This document shows, in pieces, positions 1 to 9,293 of a stretch of 64,000 bases of DNA. The DNA is taken from assembly GCA_051645705.1 (NCBI GenBank), contig JBOFBU010000002.1, forward strand, positions 124,001 through 188,000. The letters run 5' to 3'. This DNA is from UBA710 sp051645705. Its GTDB lineage: Bacteria > Bacillota_I > Bacilli_A > Mycoplasmatales > Metamycoplasmataceae. The stretch's first letter is position 1. Every line of letters starts with the position of its first letter. The position numbers and the translations under genes are program-made. The notes beneath the pieces were generated by a model. The model saw only the letters and a program-made list of their open reading frames with translations, had not been told where the DNA came from and did not search any database.

Positions 1-925
1 TATCGTTTTAATGCAATTTTTTCAAAGAAAAAACGATACCAAGCTATGTGGTACCAATGAAGTTTTAAAATTTTTAAAAGATAATACAGAAATAAATAAA
101 TATAAAATAAAATATTTACCAGAAGGAACTATTGTAAATAATTTAGAACCTGTTCTTACTTTAGAAGGAGAATATAAGTATTTTGGAATATATGAAGGGA
201 TGATTGATGGAATGCTTGCAAGAAGCACATCGATTGCTACAAATGCTTATCATTGTTTAAAAAATGCTAATGGTAAAGAAGTTATTTATATGGGCGATAG
301 AGCTGATCATTATATAAATCAGGAAATAGATGGTTATGCCGTTGAAGTTGGTGGAATTTATAAACATTCAACTTTAGCCGGTTCTAGAGGAAATTCGAAA
401 GTAGTATTTGGTTCTATTCCTCATGTTTTAATTCAAAACTTTAAAGGTAATATTAAAAAAACAATGGAAGCCTATTATCAAACTTTTCCTAAAACAAAAG
501 AATTAATTGCTTTAGTCGATTTTTCTAATGATGTTATTAAAGATTCTTTAATAGTTCTTAAAACTTTTAAAGAAAAATTATTTGGAGTAAGAGTTGATAC
601 TTCAATGAATATGGTTGATCATATGTTTGATAATGAAGATCCTCATTATGGTGTTAATGTCGAACAAATTAAAAGATTAAGAAAAGCTCTTGATGAAAAC
701 GGCGGAAAACATGTAAGAATAATTGTTTCATCAGGATTTGATGCAAAAAAAATAAAAGAGTTTGAAGACCTTAATTGTCCAGTAGATGCTTATGGGGTTG
801 GAGAATATATTTTAAGAATTAATATTCATTTTTCAGCTGATGCCGTTCTTTTAAATGGAAAACCAATAGCTAAAGAAGGTCGGGGATTAATTAAGAATTC
901 TAAATTAATTGAATTTAAAGGTTAA
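1..925 (+). CDS. pncB: Nicotinate phosphoribosyltransferase (5' end outside window)
   Basis: Joins nicotinate and phosphoribosyl pyrophosphate to nicotinate mononucleotide, the entry step of NAD salvage. The visible 307 residues open with IVLMQFFQRKN, a conserved stretch of this family that normally lies some residues inside the protein, so the true start is upstream of the window. Family signs are LCGTNEV near the start, DGMLARSTSIATNAY, and the phosphate-binding GSIPHVLI around residue 140. The stop overlaps that of the convergent mnmG, the two sharing one TTAA. It resembles the shorter, archaeal-like form of the family. Family assignment is firm; the symbol is by function. Confidence 0.85.
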   Translation, partial: IVLMQFFQRKNDTKLCGTNEVLKFLKDNTEINKYKIKYLPEGTIVNNLEPVLTLEGEYKYFGIYEGMIDGMLARSTSIATNAYHCLKNANGKEVIYMGDRADHYINQEIDGYAVEVGGIYKHSTLAGSRGNSKVVFGSIPHVLIQNFKGNIKKTMEAYYQTFPKTKELIALVDFSNDVIKDSLIVLKTFKEKLFGVRVDTSMNMVDHMFDNEDPHYGVNVEQIKRLRKALDENGGKHVRIIVSSGFDAKKIKEFEDLNCPVDAYGVGEYILRINIHFSADAVLLNGKPIAKEGRGLIKNSKLIEFKG

Positions 926-2742
926 TTTCTTTTTATAAGAACATTAATATAATAAATAAGCATTTCAATATCTGCTGGATTAATTCCCGGTATTCGACTT
1001 GCTTCTCCTATAGTATTTGGTCTTATCTTATTTAATTTTTCTCGCGCTTCATTTGCTAGATTATGAATTAAATCATAATCAATATCTTTAGGCAAAAAAA
1101 GATTTTCTAATTTGAGCATTTTCTTAGCTTGTTCTTTTTGTTTTTTAATATAGCCTTCTAATTTTATTTTTATATAAAGTTCTTCTTTATATAAAAAAGA
1201 GGAAATAAAATCATTAAAATCTATTTCCGGTCTTGAAATTAAAGAATAAATATCTTGGCCATTATTAATATTATATTTTTTAGCAAGAGGATCATTAGAA
1301 CTTAAAAAAATTTTTTTAAGTTCTTCTGCTTTATTGTTAATTAAATCATATTTATCAATTACATCTTGATATTCTTTTTGAGAAATAGTTCCTGCTTTTA
1401 AAGCATATTTAGCAAGTCTTATATCAGCATTATCATGTCTTAAAAGTAATCTAAATTCCGCTCTTGAAGTTAACATTCTATAAGGTTCATTAGTTCCTTT
1501 AATAGTAAGATCATCAATTAAAACTCCAATATAAGAATCTGATCTATCTAAAATAATTGGTTCTTCATTTTTAAGAAGCTGTACGGCGTTTATTCCAGCC
1601 ATAAGTCCTTGACCAGCCGCTTCTTCATAACCACTTGTTCCATTGATTTGTCCGGCTAAAAATAAATTACTAATTACTTTGGATTCTAAACTTTTTTTAA
1701 TTTGTAAAGAACTAATTGCATCATATTCAATTGCATAACCTCAATATTTAATTCTTGCATTTTTAAGAGCTGGAATAGTTCTTAAAAATTGTTCTTGCAC
1801 ATCAATTGGCATTGAAGTAGAAAGACCATTTAAATAAAAAATATCTCCTTTTGAAGTTTCCGGTTCTAAAAATATTTGATGTCTTTCTTTATCTTTAAAA
1901 CGAACGATTTTATCCTCAATACTTGGACAATAACGAGGACCAACTCCATTAATTAGACCTGAATACATTGAAGATTTATCTAAATTTTTTAAAATGATTT
2001 CATGAGTTTGTTCATTTGTATATGTAAGTCAACAATGAATTTGTTGTTTTAAATGATGTTTGTTTTTGAAAGAAAAAGTAATATCTTGATCTTCTAGTAC
2101 TTCTTCTTCTGCCTGAGTAAAATCAATTGAATCAGTAAAAACACGAGCAGGTGTTCCAGTTTTTAATCTTATTAATTTATGACCATATTTTTCTAAATTT
2201 TTTGAAAGGTTTTTAGTTGTTTTTTCATTGCTAGGACCTGATTCAATAACATCTGATCCTCTTAATATTTTAGAATTCATATAAGTTCCTGTTGTTAAAA
2301 CAACAACATTTGCAAAATAAGAAATATTATTTATATCTTGAACTCCAATTATTTTATTTTTATCTAAAATTAAATCTTCAATAACAGTTTCAATAATTTC
2401 GATATTATTATATTTTTGCATCTCTTCTAAAATTTCTTTAGAATATTCATCTTTATCAATTTGAGCTCTTATCGCTCTTACGGCTGGTCCTTTTGAATTG
2501 TTTAACATTTTTATTTGGATCATTGCTTTATCAGCAAAAATAGCTTGAACTCCGCCAAGAGCATCTATTTCTCTTGTTATAATTCCTTTAGCGGGTCCAC
2601 CAATCGAAGGATTACATGGCATCATTGCAAGTTTTTCTTTATTAAGAGTTATTAAAGCTACTCTAAAATCTTGTTTTGCTAAAATAAAAGCTGCTTCAAC
2701 TCCAGCGTGTCCACCACCAACTACTATTGCATCATAATTCAT
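922..2742 (-). CDS. mnmG: tRNA uridine-5-carboxymethylaminomethyl modification enzyme MnmG (GidA)
   Basis: 606 residues, normal for the family. It acts with MnmE to build the side chain at C5 of the wobble uridine (U34) of tRNAs. It opens with an FAD-binding Rossmann motif (VVGGGHAGVEAA, residues 7-18), followed by MPCNPSIGGPAKG, then LKTGTPAR, and near the C-terminus SYIGVLIDDL and EPYRMLTSRAEFRLLLR. Several in-frame TGA codons read as Trp. A perfect TATAAT lies 7 bases before the ATG with no ribosome binding site, suggesting a leaderless transcript. Confidence 0.97.
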
Positions 2743-2749
2743 AAATTTT

Positions 2750-2755
2750 ATTATA
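2750..2755 (-). promoter_or_regulatory. -10 box (TATAAT) of mnmG
   Basis: A perfect TATAAT on the minus strand, with 7 bases to the mnmG ATG and no Shine-Dalgarno between. Transcription would start at or within a few bases of the start codon. Confidence 0.6.
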
Positions 2756-2815
2756 TTACTTATTTATAAAATTAATATTTTATTTAACTCCGGATTAAAA
2801 ATAAAGGAAAATAAA

Positions 2816-2855
2816 AAAATAAATTTAAAGTTTTTTTAACTATTAAATTTATTTT
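2816..2855 (-). terminator. Hairpin after the rpsF-ssb-rpsR operon
   Basis: Perfect 13-base inverted repeat (arms 2816-2828 and 2843-2855) 7 bases after the stop of the small unknown gene. On the minus strand it runs into a T-rich stretch, as in a factor-independent terminator. The stem is entirely A-T, so its strength is uncertain. Confidence 0.55.
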
Positions 2856-2862
2856 AATTTTT

Positions 2863-3198
2863 TTATTCTATTAAAAATTCGTTTCTTAAATTGTTTAAAT
2901 TTTTTTGGTATAAATCTAAAAATTCAGGTTCAAACTTAAAACTTAATTCTAAATGAATTGTTCTTAATAAATAAATTAAATTAGGAAAATTACCTATTGA
3001 ATAAGCTATTATAGCCATATTTTCCTTATCGATAATAACATAAGCTCCTATATTTCAATAATGATCATAGTCATCAGTATAAGAACCATAAATTAACTCT
3101 TTTTCTTCTGAGAAAAACATTTTATTTTTTTCAGTGTAATAAGCAAGCATTGGGGTAGGGTGTTCTCCAGGCTTGTAGGTAATCATTTTTTTTAACAT
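2863..3198 (-). CDS. Hypothetical protein of 111 residues at the end of the rpsR operon
   Basis: Not recognised. The ATG follows the rpsR stop codon directly, so it is probably translated with rpsR. It begins MLKKMITYKPGEHP and contains one TGA-encoded Trp (DHYWNIG), which supports code 4 translation. The middle (GAYVIIDKENMAIIAYSI) looks like two beta strands, and the C-terminal third is helical and charged. There is no signal peptide or membrane segment, so it is probably a small cytoplasmic globular protein. An internal Met five codons in could also be the start. Coding status rests on length, position and the continuous frame. Confidence 0.7.
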
Positions 3199-3456
3199 TT
3201 ATTTTCTAATTCTTTCAGAAACAAAAGGAATAAAAGCTACAAATCTCGCTCTTTTAATTGAAGTTGATAATAACCTTTGGTGTCTTGCACATGTTCCTGT
3301 TATTTTTGATGAAAGAATTTTTGAATGAGAATTAATGTATTTTTTAATTAATTCTACATTTTTATAATCAATATATTCCATTTTTTCTATACAAAATGAA
3401 CATGGTCTTTTTTTAAATTTTTTAAATTTATCTTTTGATGGATATTTTTTCTGCAT
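3199..3456 (-). CDS. rpsR: 30S ribosomal protein S18
   Basis: 85 residues, the usual length. Part of the platform of the small ribosomal subunit, where it pairs with S6. The sequence carries KRPCSFC near residue 16, then the family block SKITGTCARHQRLLSTSIKR with the RARF motif after it. It lies downstream of ssb in the classic rpsF-ssb-rpsR order. A GGAG ribosome binding site precedes the ATG. Confidence 0.97.
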   Translation of the reverse strand: MQKKYPSKDKFKKFKKRPCSFCIEKMEYIDYKNVELIKKYINSHSKILSSKITGTCARHQRLLSTSIKRARFVAFIPFVSERIRK

Positions 3457-3474
3457 TTTTTTGCTCCTTATATT

Positions 3475-3948
3475 TTATAATTCGATTTCTCATGGAAGGT
3501 CATCATCTTCATCCTCTTCTTTAAAAGTAGGATTGTTTTCTTTATAAACTCCATTTGATTTTTCTGTTGTTGTATTTAGTTTATCTTGTTCATTGTAATT
3601 ATTAAACTCAAAAGTATTTTTATTCTTTCTTTGTTCAACTACATTTTTTGGTTCAAGAGATCTTATATTTTGAATAATTACAGAAATAGATTCAACTATT
3701 TCTTGTTTATCATTTTTATAATTTGAAGCACTTAAACTTCCTTCTATAGAAACTAAATCACCTTTATTAAAGTAATTACTAATAAATGTTGCTGTATTGC
3801 TAAAAGCAATTAAAGGAATAAAATCTGATTCCTCACGATTATTTTCTTTTGTAACAGCTAATCTAACTCTTAAATATTTAGTTAAATTTTTTGAATCAAA
3901 CATTTGTGGATTAGTAACTAATCTTCCAATTAAAAGGACTTTATTCAT
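3475..3948 (-). CDS. ssb: Single-stranded DNA-binding protein
   Basis: 157 residues. Binds and protects single-stranded DNA in replication and repair. The N-terminal OB fold starts MNKVLLIGRLVTNPQM and ends near residue 105. A low-complexity linker follows, then an acidic tail EEDEDDDLP. A TGA-encoded Trp and EIEL follow, so the tail reads DDDLPWEIEL and the usual terminal DDxPF motif is four residues from the end with Trp for Phe. The start overlaps the end of rpsF by 8 bases, so the two are translationally coupled. Confidence 0.93.
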
Positions 3949-4342
3949 TTACACTTTCTTTTGGTTGATATGGTTTTTTAACAAAATCTGATTTTTCATC
4001 TGAATTTTGATTTCTAAATTTTGAAAATAATGGTTTTACTCTTTTTGGATTTGCTTTTCTGTTTAATCCTCTTTCAGTACTTAAATTAATTAATAAAAAT
4101 CTTCAAATTTCTTTAGAGATATTTGCTTTTCTTCTAAATTCATTAACTTCTTCACCTGTTGCTTCGATTAAGATTAAGATATATTTTCCGTTTTTTGATT
4201 TATTGATTTCATATGCTAATTCAATATTATCCAACTCTTTTATTTCAGTTGGTTTGTTTTTGAAAGTAGAGCTAACTAATGTTTTAGCTACTTCAATTTT
4301 TGAATTAGGATCTAGAATCAACATAATTTCATATTTTGACAT
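3941..4342 (-). CDS. rpsF: 30S ribosomal protein S6
   Basis: 133 residues with code 4. Binds S18 on the 30S platform. It begins MSKYEIMLILDP, the family N-terminus, and carries IELAYEINKSKNGKYILI in the strand that normally contacts S18. After a TGA Trp the C-terminus is a basic extension (RGLNRKANPKRVKPLF). First gene of the operon, with a strong AGGAGGT ribosome binding site 5 bases before the ATG and a structured leader upstream. Confidence 0.93.
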
Positions 4343-4415
4343 GTTGACCTCCTTATGGTCTAGTTTTTAGGACTATTATTTTTTATAATAGTCAAGGCAT
4401 AAATCCTTAAATTAA
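4343..4415 (-). promoter_or_regulatory. rpsF leader with perfect hairpin, possible autoregulatory element
   Basis: The leader contains a perfect 9-base-pair hairpin (GACTATTAT, 5-base loop, ATAATAGTC). TTATG upstream of it can pair with CATAA directly next to the AGGAGG ribosome binding site, giving an outer helix that could hide that site. Leaders of rpsF operons in many bacteria bind the S6:S18 complex. I infer such a role from position only and did not find a clear match to that motif's conserved bulge. Confidence 0.4.
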
Positions 4416-4478
4416 ATTATATATATATTTTTAAAATATATAAACAAAAAAATATTAAAGAAAAGAAAAAAAGTATTT

Positions 4479-5339
4479 TTAAAAATTATTTTCTTTTTTC
4501 AAAACTATTTCATGAAGAATTTTAAGGTAATTTTCATATCTTCACTTGCCAATTTTGCCATTTTCAACTTGTTTTTTTATTTCACAATCAATTTCTGATT
4601 TATGCAGACAATTTTTAAATTTGCATTTATCCGCATATAAAGCAAAAGTTTTAAAGGATTTGGCAGCTTGTTCTTGATCAAGTTCTAAGGATAGAGAAGA
4701 AAACCCAGGAGTATCAACTATTTTTATATTATCTCTTATAAAGATTTCAACTACTCTAGTGGTATGAATTCCTCTTTTAGATGATGATGAAATACTTTGA
4801 GTTTTATTATCTAAAGAAAAAATGTTGTTTAATAATGTTGTTTTACCAACTCCTGAATAACCGGTAAAAACATTTAATCCCTTTTGAATAAATTTTTTTA
4901 AATTATTCATTTCTTCATCAAAAATTTTATTATCAATAATAAAACAGTCATATCCTTCTTTTTTATAATCAAAATAAGTACTTCAATCTGATTCAAGATC
5001 TTTTTTTGAAAAAACAATGACACAATTTATTTTTTGAATTTCAACGGTCATTAAAAATTTATCTAAATAAAAAGAAGAAAATTTAGGCTCTTTTAATGAT
5101 GCTACAAAAATAACATTATCAACATTAGCAACTTTTGGTCTTATTAAATTGTTTTTTCTTGGTTCAATTTCAATTAATTGTCCTTCTTTACGAAATAAAG
5201 CAATATCCCCAACTAATGGCGAAATTTCATTATTTCTTAAATTTCCTGAACCTCTTGTTCTTCAAATTTTTCCATTAGATAAAATATCATAATAGCCTGC
5301 TATTATTTTTACAATTAAACCTTTTTCTAAATTTTCCAT
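4479..5339 (-). CDS. rsgA: Ribosome small-subunit GTPase RsgA
   Basis: 286 residues, typical. A circularly permuted GTPase that helps late maturation of the 30S subunit. Order seen: N-terminal OB-like domain (MENLEKGLIVKIIAGYYDI), the G4-like FSKKDL, P-loop GYSGVGKTT near residue 160, DTPGF for G3, then a C-terminal zinc knuckle with C, C, H and C spaced as in CKFKNCLHKSEIDC. The start lies 11 bases after prkC, making it the last gene of gmk-stp-prkC-rsgA, a common order. Several Trp residues come from TGA. Confidence 0.95.
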
Positions 5340-5350
5340 CTTATCTTAAT

Positions 5351-6352
5351 TTATCTTGAAAAAGTAAAACTTAAAAGAATTATTACAATAAAAAGAACTA
5401 TTGCAAAAGAAGAAATAATTATATAAAGAAACATTTTTGAATTAATAATTTCAAAAAATGTTTTTTTCTGTTTAACTTTATCATCACTTAAACTAATTTT
5501 TTTTGTCATAATTTTCTCTTGTTTTAAACTAGCTGATAAAGCAGAAGAAAGTTTTCTCATAGATTCATATCTATCATTTTTATTTTTAGCTGTTGCTTTA
5601 AGAACAACATTAGCTACTGATTGAGGAATGTCATTATAAATTTCATTAACTGGTTTCATTTTTTCATCACGATGTTTTAAAGCTGTATCTAGAGGATCTT
5701 TCCCGCTAAAAGGAGGTTCTCCAATTAACATTTCATATAAAACAATACCTAAAGCATAAATATCAGATCTTTCTGATGGTTCTTCTTGATTAATAATTTC
5801 AGGAGCCATATAATGAACTGAACCTATTACTTTATTAGTTGCTGTATAACGAGCTGAATCAGGAGCAATCGCTATTCCAAAATCAATAATTTTAATTTCT
5901 CCTAAACTAGTTACCATAATATTTGATGTTTTTAAATCTCTATGAATAATATCTTGAGCATGAATTGAAGCAAATCCTTTTGCTAATTGAATTCCAAAAT
6001 CAACTGCTTCTTCAACAGTTAATCTCCCTCTTTCTTCAATATAATCTTTTAAAATTTTTCCATCAACATATTCCATTACGATATATTGAGATTCTTTATC
6101 ATAACATCCTTCATAAAATCTAACAACATATGGTGATTTTATATTTTCTGCCAATCTCATTTCTTCTTTAAATCTTGATTTATTAGTTGAAATAGTTTTT
6201 GCATTATTTAAAAGAGTTTTAATAGCTACTAATTTATTATCATTTGATTGGTCTTCAGCTAAAAATACTCTAGCCATTCCACCAGATCCGATTTCACGAA
6301 TAATTTTATATTTTTTAGGTAATTTAGTTGATATATTAAAATTATTACTCAT
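5351..6352 (-). CDS. prkC: Ser/Thr protein kinase (PrkC-like, no PASTA domains)
   Basis: 333 residues. Hanks-type kinase: glycine loop EIGSGGMARVF (20-30), catalytic Lys in VAIK (45), HRDLKTSN catalytic loop near 138, DFG near 156, and the APE loop. A single C-terminal membrane segment (about 306-330, MFLYIIISSFAIVLFIVIIL) is followed by only three residues. It is therefore tail-anchored and has none of the extracellular PASTA repeats that sense cell wall in Firmicutes, which fits a wall-less cell. The start overlaps the stop of the phosphatase gene by one base (TAATG), so the pair is coupled. Confidence 0.93.
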   Translation of the reverse strand: MSNNFNISTKLPKKYKIIREIGSGGMARVFLAEDQSNDNKLVAIKTLLNNAKTISTNKSRFKEEMRLAENIKSPYVVRFYEGCYDKESQYIVMEYVDGKILKDYIEERGRLTVEEAVDFGIQLAKGFASIHAQDIIHRDLKTSNIMVTSLGEIKIIDFGIAIAPDSARYTATNKVIGSVHYMAPEIINQEEPSERSDIYALGIVLYEMLIGEPPFSGKDPLDTALKHRDEKMKPVNEIYNDIPQSVANVVLKATAKNKNDRYESMRKLSSALSASLKQEKIMTKKISLSDDKVKQKKTFFEIINSKMFLYIIISSFAIVLFIVIILLSFTFSR

Positions 6353-7095
6353 TATTCAACCTCCAATAGAATAACTGTTAAATTATCTGTAGATCCACCT
6401 TTTATAGCCGATTTTATTAATTCCTCTGACTTTTCTTGAAATGTATTGCCATCAGCTAAAATCATTTCAAATTTAGGTTTTGAAATATAATCATGAATAC
6501 CATCTGATGTAAGAACTAAAACAATTTTTCTATTAGCAGATGAAGAAAAATCATTATCAATTGTAAATGCTTCAATATTTGTTTTTTTTGTAGGCCCTAA
6601 AGCAGAAGTTAAAGCAGAAGCTCCAGGAATTTTCGAAGCTTCAAATTCTGACATTCCTTCTTTATCAATATAATAGTTCATTAAATTGTGATCTCTTGTA
6701 ATTTGATAAAGAAGACCATCATAAATATAAGTTCTTGAATCTCCGATATTAAAAATAATAATTTCTTTTGTTTTTTTAAAAATAATTGCTGTTGTTAGGG
6801 TAGTTCCCATATCTTTTTTATTACCATCTTCACCAGCTTCATAAATCATATTTTCTTTAGCTTTTTTAATAGTTGTTTTAACTCATTCGGAAATTTCGTT
6901 TTTATTATTTGGAGCTTTATTGATTTCATCTTTAAAAGTATTAATAGTTATTGAAGACGCAAGAGATCCACCAAAATGACCACCCATTCCATCACAAAGA
7001 ATAGCAATAACTATATTTTCATTTTCAATTACATCTGCTCTATCCTGGTTTTCTTCTCTTACTACTCCTACATTAGTATTAATTATATATTTCAT
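6352..7095 (-). CDS. stp: PP2C-family Ser/Thr protein phosphatase
   Basis: 247 residues. Removes phosphate from targets of the adjacent kinase and has the usual metal-binding motifs: REENQDR near residue 15, CDGMGGHFGGS near 34, SDGIHDY and GGSTDNLTVIL near the C-terminus. One Trp is read from TGA near residue 71. It sits between gmk (2-base gap) and prkC (1-base overlap), the standard arrangement for this kinase-phosphatase pair. Confidence 0.95.
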
Positions 7096-7097
7096 TA

Positions 7098-7676
7098 TTA
7101 ACTCCTCATTTCCCTTATTATTAAATCATAAATCATTTTTACTGAATTTTCAATTGTTTTATTAATTATACAATAAGTAAAATTATTTCTTTCCGTCATT
7201 TCTAATTTAGCTTTTTCTAATCTTATTTTTATTTGATGATCTAATTCTGTATTTCTATTTCTTATTCTTTTCTCTAATTCCTCTAAAGAAGGGGGTTCTA
7301 TAAAAATAGTAATTAATTTATCTTCTTGATTCATTTCTTTATATTTATTAATAATATTAATAGCACCAATTGTATCGACCTCTACAAGAACATTAAAACC
7401 TTTTTCAAGTTTTGTTTCAACTTCCTCAATTAATGTTCCATAAAAATTATTAAGGTGCATTGATCATTCAAGAAATTTATTGTTTTTTATTTTTTCTTTA
7501 AACTTCTCTTCATTTATAAAATAATAGGATTCTGCTTCTTTTTCGCCTTCTCTTTTTTCTCTTGTAGTAGCTGAAACTGAAAAAACTAAATTAAGTTCTT
7601 TAATTTTAAAAAGCTCTTTTTCAATTGTTCCTTTGCCAACCCCGCTTGGACCAGCAATAATAATTATTTTATTCAC
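7098..7676 (-). CDS. gmk: Guanylate kinase
   Basis: 192 residues, slightly short of the usual 200-210. Phosphorylates GMP to GDP. P-loop IAGPSGVGKGT at residues 7-17, then SVSATTREKREGE and YYFI for GMP binding; VLVEVDTIGA and the lid region RNRNTELDHQIKIRLEKA follow. It heads the gmk-stp-prkC-rsgA group. One TGA Trp separates the two halves. Confidence 0.96.
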
Positions 7677-7730
7677 AAAACCCCTTTAATAAAATTTTAA
7701 TAATTATATATTAAATATTTAAAGCAAAAA

Positions 7731-9239
7731 TTAAATTTCTTTTTTTGATTCAAAAGTAATATCTCTTGCTCATCTTATTTTTCAAAAGGCTATTTCATAA
7801 ACAAAAAGTTTAATGAAATCAAAAAGAAAGAAAAGTAAATATGCTGTAGTAAAGTGAATTTTAATACCTAAATTTAAAACAATAACTAAAGTTAAAATTA
7901 TTAATCATGTAATTTGCAGAATATTTAAAAAAACATTGATTGAAGATACTAAATTAGTTCTTCCTCCAGAAGCGATTGATCTTTCTCTTGTTATAAATCA
8001 AGCTCAAATTACCATATTATATGAAAGAGGGATAATAGTTAATTTTAAATTTTCAAGGTAATATTGAACAGCGCTTGGAATATCAATAGGCTTTCCTGTT
8101 TGTTGTTCTAGATTCTCTAGTTCTAATCGATATCCTTCAGCTAAAAAGTCCATATATGGAACTATAAAACTGACCATTAATAAAAGTGAACCAAAAATAA
8201 TTGCCATTATCAAGTGAAATCCAACTAGTTCATTTGAATTTTCAATTCCTTCTTGAACTTGATTTTTTCCTAATTTTCTAGCAACAAAAATCGTTGTATT
8301 CGTACTTATTGATTCAAATCCAGATCAAAAAACATTAAAAAGAGCACTAGCTATACCTAAAAAGGCTGCCGCTGATAAATGATATTCTACAGGACCTACT
8401 GAACCAGGGCCATATGCCATATTTCAGAAAATATATCTTATATTAATTAAAGCGGCTCCTACTGATAATAATAAAAATGAAGGAATTCTTTTTAAAAATT
8501 GTTTTAATATTTTCAAATCAATATTAAAAATTAATAAAGGATTAATAATTAAAATTTTGTTTTTGAAATAAACATATAAAACATTATAAAGAACTAAAAG
8601 AGTTTGAGAAATAATTGTTGAAACAGCTAGCATTCAAATTGGACTTTTTAATCAAAAAATAAAAATTGAATTTAAAATTATATTTGATACTAATGAAACA
8701 ACTGATGAAATTAAAGCTGGATTTAAATTTCCCGCTTCTCTCATTATCATAGCTGATGTAAATCCTCAGGCACCTATAATTCAGGTTAAAGAAATTAACC
8801 TAAGATAAAGCAGCGCTTCATATCTAACACTTGGATCTGAATTAAAACCAGAAGATATATCTATCATTTGTCCAGGGGCAATAAGGGCTGGAATTGCAAA
8901 TAAAACTGAAATAATAATTGCAAAGAGCATTCTCGCCCTAAGAACAAACCTAATATTTTGTTTATCATTTGATCCAAAATACTGCCCAAATAGAGCAGAA
9001 CCAATTATTGTTGTCATTGAAATTATTCCCATAACAATATTTGTTCAAGTATTAGCATATGTAAGAGCAACTACTCCTCCTTCTATACTAACTGACATAA
9101 AATTATCAACTACCCCATTAAGCGAAAAAATAAGAGCTGCCATAATAACAGGAATTGTTGTTAAAGTATATTCTTTTCACTTTGTTTTATTCTTAGGAAA
9201 AAATCTTAAAATTTTACTTTTTATTAATAAGGGCTTCAT
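7731..9239 (-). CDS. MATE-family multidrug/cation efflux protein
   Basis: 502 residues, with hydrophobic segments through nearly the whole length (about 12 expected for the family). Family-like features are the region after TM1 (LNGVVDNFMSV), ALTYANTWTNIV, and GSALFGQYFGSNDKQN around residue 75. Such proteins exchange Na+ or H+ for organic cations; the substrate cannot be read from sequence. TGA Trp codons are frequent. It is transcribed away from the helicase gene. The ATG has no strong ribosome binding site. Confidence 0.85.
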
Positions 9240-9293
9240 ATATTTTATAAATTATAAATAAAAATTAAAAAAATTAAAATATATAATTTTTTT

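Noticed and set aside
922..2742. mnmG and about 17 other genes appearing as broken fragments
   Set aside because: Each break is an in-frame TGA at a place where the family has Trp; with code 4 they are full-length, so they are not pseudogenes or frameshifts.
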